From positions 1-8,388 of the forward strand of contig DATGUN010000022.1 of the NCBI GenBank assembly GCA_035301285.1: 8,388 bases of DNA, given 5' to 3'. The position numbers and the translations under genes are program-made. The first letter of the stretch is position 1; every line of letters starts with the position of its first letter. Source of the DNA: DATGUN01 sp035301285 (lineage in GTDB: Bacteria > Bacillota > Bacilli > Bacillales > Amphibacillaceae). Below, piece after piece: positions 6,780 to 8,388 of this stretch. Under the pieces are notes generated by a model. It had not been told where the DNA came from. It searched no databases and saw nothing but the letters and a program-made list of their open reading frames with translations.

Positions 6780-7919
6780 ATGGATTTTCAACTCACAGAT
6801 GAACAGCAAATGCTCCGCAAAATGGTGCGAGATTTTGCAACAAAAGAAGTCGAACCCACTGCGGCGGAGCGCGATGAAGAAGAACGATTCGATAGGGAAA
6901 TTTTCGATAAAATGGCGGAACTCGGCCTGACAGGCATTCCGTGGCCAGAGGAATATGGTGGGATTGGTGCTGATTTTGTCAGTTATTGCATCGCAGTCGA
7001 AGAATTATCACGTGTCTGTGCGTCGACCGGTGTCACTTTATCGGCACATCTTTCACTTGCCAGCTGGCCGATCTATACGTATGGAAATGAGGACCAGAAG
7101 CAGAATTTCTTGAAGCGTCTGGCAACCGGTGAGGCGCTTGGTGCGTATGCCTTATCTGAACCCGGTTCCGGCAGTGATGCAGCCGCTATGAAAACGGTCG
7201 CGAAAAAAGATGGCGATGATTATATCTTGAATGGCAATAAAGTATGGATCACCAATGGCGGGGTAGCCGATATTTATCTCGTTTTTGCCATCACCGATTC
7301 GGAAGCCAAGCACAAAGGCATCAGCGCATTCATCGTGGAAAAAGGAACGGAAGGCTTCACATTTGGAAAAAAAGAGAAGAAACTCGGCATTCGTTCCTCC
7401 CCGACGACGGAACTCATTTTTGAAAATTGCCGTGTCCCCAAAGAAAATCTGCTTGGCGAAGAAGGGGAAGGGTTCAAAATTGCGATGACAACTTTGGATG
7501 GCGGCCGTAATGGAATTGCCGCTCAAGCACTTGGTATCGCACAAGGGGCGCTCGATAAAGCCGTCGATTATGCTAAAGAACGAGAGCAATTCGGAAAACC
7601 AATCGCCCGAAACCAAGGCATCTCGTTCAAGCTGGCTGATATGGCCACCGATGTAGAAGCCTCGCGCCTGTTGACATATCAAGCAGCATGGCTGGAATCC
7701 AAAGGCCTCCCATATGGCAAACAAAGTGCCATGAGTAAGTTATTTGCCGGGGATGCCGCGATGCGTATCACGACTGAAGCCGTCCAAGTATTTGGCGGTT
7801 ATGGTTACACGAAAGATTATCCGGTCGAACGCTACATGCGCGATGCCAAGATTACCCAGATCTATGAAGGGACAAACGAAATCCAACGCCTTGTCATCGG
7901 CCGTATGTTGACAAAATAG
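6780..7919 (+). CDS. acdA: Acyl-CoA dehydrogenase (AcdA-like, second copy)
   Basis: This 379-residue flavoenzyme is the second of a tandem pair and shares its register with the first along the whole length. It has ALSEPGSGSD (124-133), VWITNG (155-160), FGGYGYTKDYPVERYMRDAK (338-357) and IYEGTNEIQ (361-369), with E363 the likely catalytic base. The GGGAGG Shine-Dalgarno (6764-6769) overlaps the TAG stop of the previous gene, so the two are almost certainly translated from one mRNA. Differences cluster around residues 91-110 (LSLASWPIY against TSVGTHPIM), 200-210 and 301-316, where substrate and oligomer contacts usually lie, so the two probably differ in chain length or branching preference. 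Electrons would go to ETF and on to FadF. It is the last gene in the run; no terminator is visible after it and repeats begin nine bases past the stop. Confidence 0.9.
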   Translation: MDFQLTDEQQMLRKMVRDFATKEVEPTAAERDEEERFDREIFDKMAELGLTGIPWPEEYGGIGADFVSYCIAVEELSRVCASTGVTLSAHLSLASWPIYTYGNEDQKQNFLKRLATGEALGAYALSEPGSGSDAAAMKTVAKKDGDDYILNGNKVWITNGGVADIYLVFAITDSEAKHKGISAFIVEKGTEGFTFGKKEKKLGIRSSPTTELIFENCRVPKENLLGEEGEGFKIAMTTLDGGRNGIAAQALGIAQGALDKAVDYAKEREQFGKPIARNQGISFKLADMATDVEASRLLTYQAAWLESKGLPYGKQSAMSKLFAGDAAMRITTEAVQVFGGYGYTKDYPVERYMRDAKITQIYEGTNEIQRLVIGRMLTK

Positions 7920-7927
7920 CCGGTATA

Positions 7928-8119
7928 TTCGGAGTGGCCGGATAGTCGGATTGATCGGTATAGTCGGAGTAGCCGATATAGCCAGAGTAGTCGGATGTCG
8001 GAGTGGCCAGATAGTCGGAGTGACTGATATAGTCAGAATGGCCGGATGTAGCCAGAGTAGCCGGAAGTCGGAGTGGCCAGATAGTCGGAGTGACTGATAT
8101 AGTCAGAGTAGCCGGATGT
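7928..8119. repeat. Nested tandem repeat: 17-18 bp unit with 70-bp higher-order period
   Basis: About eleven imperfect units of 16-19 bp, like GTCGGAGTGGCCAGATA, lie head to tail starting nine bases after the acdA stop. Every four units form a higher-order period of about 70 bp: 7928-7996 (69 bp, most diverged), 7997-8066 and 8067-8119 (partial). The last two differ at only 2 of the 53 shared positions, so they look recently duplicated. Each of these two copies contains TGACTGATATAGTCA (8021-8035 and 8091-8105), a 5-bp-arm inverted repeat. No direct-repeat/unique-spacer alternation is present, so it is not a CRISPR array. Confidence 0.88.
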
Positions 8120-8141
8120 CGATAAAGGTGGCGTGAAAAAA

Positions 8142-8270
8142 TTGAAAGTCTAGATTCAAGCACTTTGATAGGTCTTTGAAGGGTTTGAAAGTTTGGATTC
8201 AAGCACTTTGAAAGATTTTCGATTGATTTGATAGTTTAGATTCAAGTACTTTGAAAGATTTTCGATTGAA
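8142..8270. repeat. 43-bp tandem repeat, three copies
   Basis: Three head-to-tail 43-bp units lie at 8142-8184, 8185-8227 and 8228-8270. Copies two and three match at 39 of 43 positions; copy one matches copy two at about 34 of 43, with its right half most diverged. The unit core contains TTCAAGCACTTTGAA, with 5-bp inverted arms perfect in the second and third copies. The sequence is unrelated to the GC-richer array just upstream. No gene was recognised on either strand. Confidence 0.85.
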
Positions 8271-8303
8271 CGATGTGCGCGAATCGGCATGATCTTCTCG
8301 AAT

Positions 8304-8388
8304 GGAATGTTAATGAGATGCAAATACGATTTAACGTTAAATAAAGCTTTGGTTGGAACGTTAATGAGGTAGAATTCTGATTTAAAGT
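8304..8388. repeat. ~51-bp tandem repeat, two visible copies, continues past the window
   Basis: GGAATGTTAATGAG at 8304 recurs as GGAACGTTAATGAG at 8355, a 51-bp period. Over the 34 bases available, the second copy matches the first at about 26 positions, including the shared GATTTAA segment. The second copy is cut by the window edge, so the copy number is unknown. Confidence 0.6.
8329..8342. repeat. Perfect 14-bp palindrome
   Basis: ATTTAACGTTAAAT is a perfect palindrome inside the first ~51-bp repeat unit. The matching place in the second unit (GATTTAAAGT) has lost the symmetry. It could be a protein-binding site upstream of the next gene or a by-product of AT-rich repeat sequence. Confidence 0.4.

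Larger units (their letters stand above)
7920..8388. other. Gene-free stretch downstream of acdA
   Basis: Nearly all of these 469 bases belong to three tandem-repeat families. Only 8120-8141 and 8271-8303 are non-repetitive. I see no convincing coding region, tRNA, transposase remnant or intrinsic terminator. A minus-strand reading frame through the first array gives a Ser-Asp-Tyr-rich translation, but it starts at TTG inside the second array and overlaps the acdA 3' end, so it is best explained by the repeats themselves. Confidence 0.6.

Noticed and set aside
5979..6809. 276-codon minus-strand open frame opposite the first acyl-CoA dehydrogenase gene
   Set aside because: Another antisense shadow with implausible composition and no recognisable motif.
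7894..8202. Minus-strand frame with a Ser-Asp-Tyr-rich repetitive translation
   Set aside because: The repeat pattern follows from the tandem DNA repeat, the start is a TTG inside an unrelated repeat, there is no ribosome site, and it overlaps the acdA 3' end.
7928..8270. Possible CRISPR array
   Set aside because: The units are contiguous and imperfect, with no constant repeat separated by unique spacers, and there are no cas genes nearby.

Overview
The window looks like chromosomal DNA from a low-to-moderate GC Gram-positive bacterium of the Bacillaceae/Planococcaceae type. The evidence is strong purine-rich Shine-Dalgarno sites, GTG and ATG starts, and above all the gene order of a Bacillus-type fatty-acid degradation locus: fadF, thiolase, 3-hydroxyacyl-CoA dehydrogenase and two acyl-CoA dehydrogenases. 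The species cannot be named from the sequence alone.

Layout. Positions 1-706 (minus strand) hold most of a uracil-DNA-glycosylase-like gene. It is split by one frameshift at a run of seven A's and runs off the left edge. Positions 707-1054 are a divergent intergenic region with a candidate sigma-A promoter and an overlapping 18-bp FadR-type palindrome. Positions 1055-3154 encode FadF, a membrane-anchored iron-sulfur oxidoreductase. Positions 3155-3386 are a second regulatory gap with another 18-bp palindrome of the same architecture. Positions 3387-7919 carry a same-strand gene run: thiolase (mmgA-like), 3-hydroxybutyryl-CoA dehydrogenase (mmgB-like), and two acyl-CoA dehydrogenases (mmgC-like and acdA-like) that are about 58% identical. 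Positions 7928-8388 contain no convincing gene. They hold three different tandem-repeat families lying end to end: a 17-18 bp unit with a 70-bp higher-order period, a 43-bp unit in three copies, and a ~51-bp unit that continues off the right edge.

How the genes work together. The acyl-CoA dehydrogenases oxidise acyl-CoA to enoyl-CoA and pass electrons to electron-transfer flavoprotein. FadF is the likely membrane enzyme that moves those electrons into the menaquinone pool. MmgB oxidises the 3-hydroxyacyl-CoA with NAD+, and MmgA cleaves (or condenses) 3-ketoacyl-CoA/acetoacetyl-CoA. Enoyl-CoA hydratase, acyl-CoA ligase, EtfAB and the TetR-family regulator are not in the window and must lie elsewhere. 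Matching palindromes before fadF and before the thiolase suggest one FadR-like repressor controls both transcription units.

The core is a known pathway locus, not a new system. The parts most worth a second look are the paired operators, the frameshifted UDG-like gene and the stacked minisatellites downstream of acdA.
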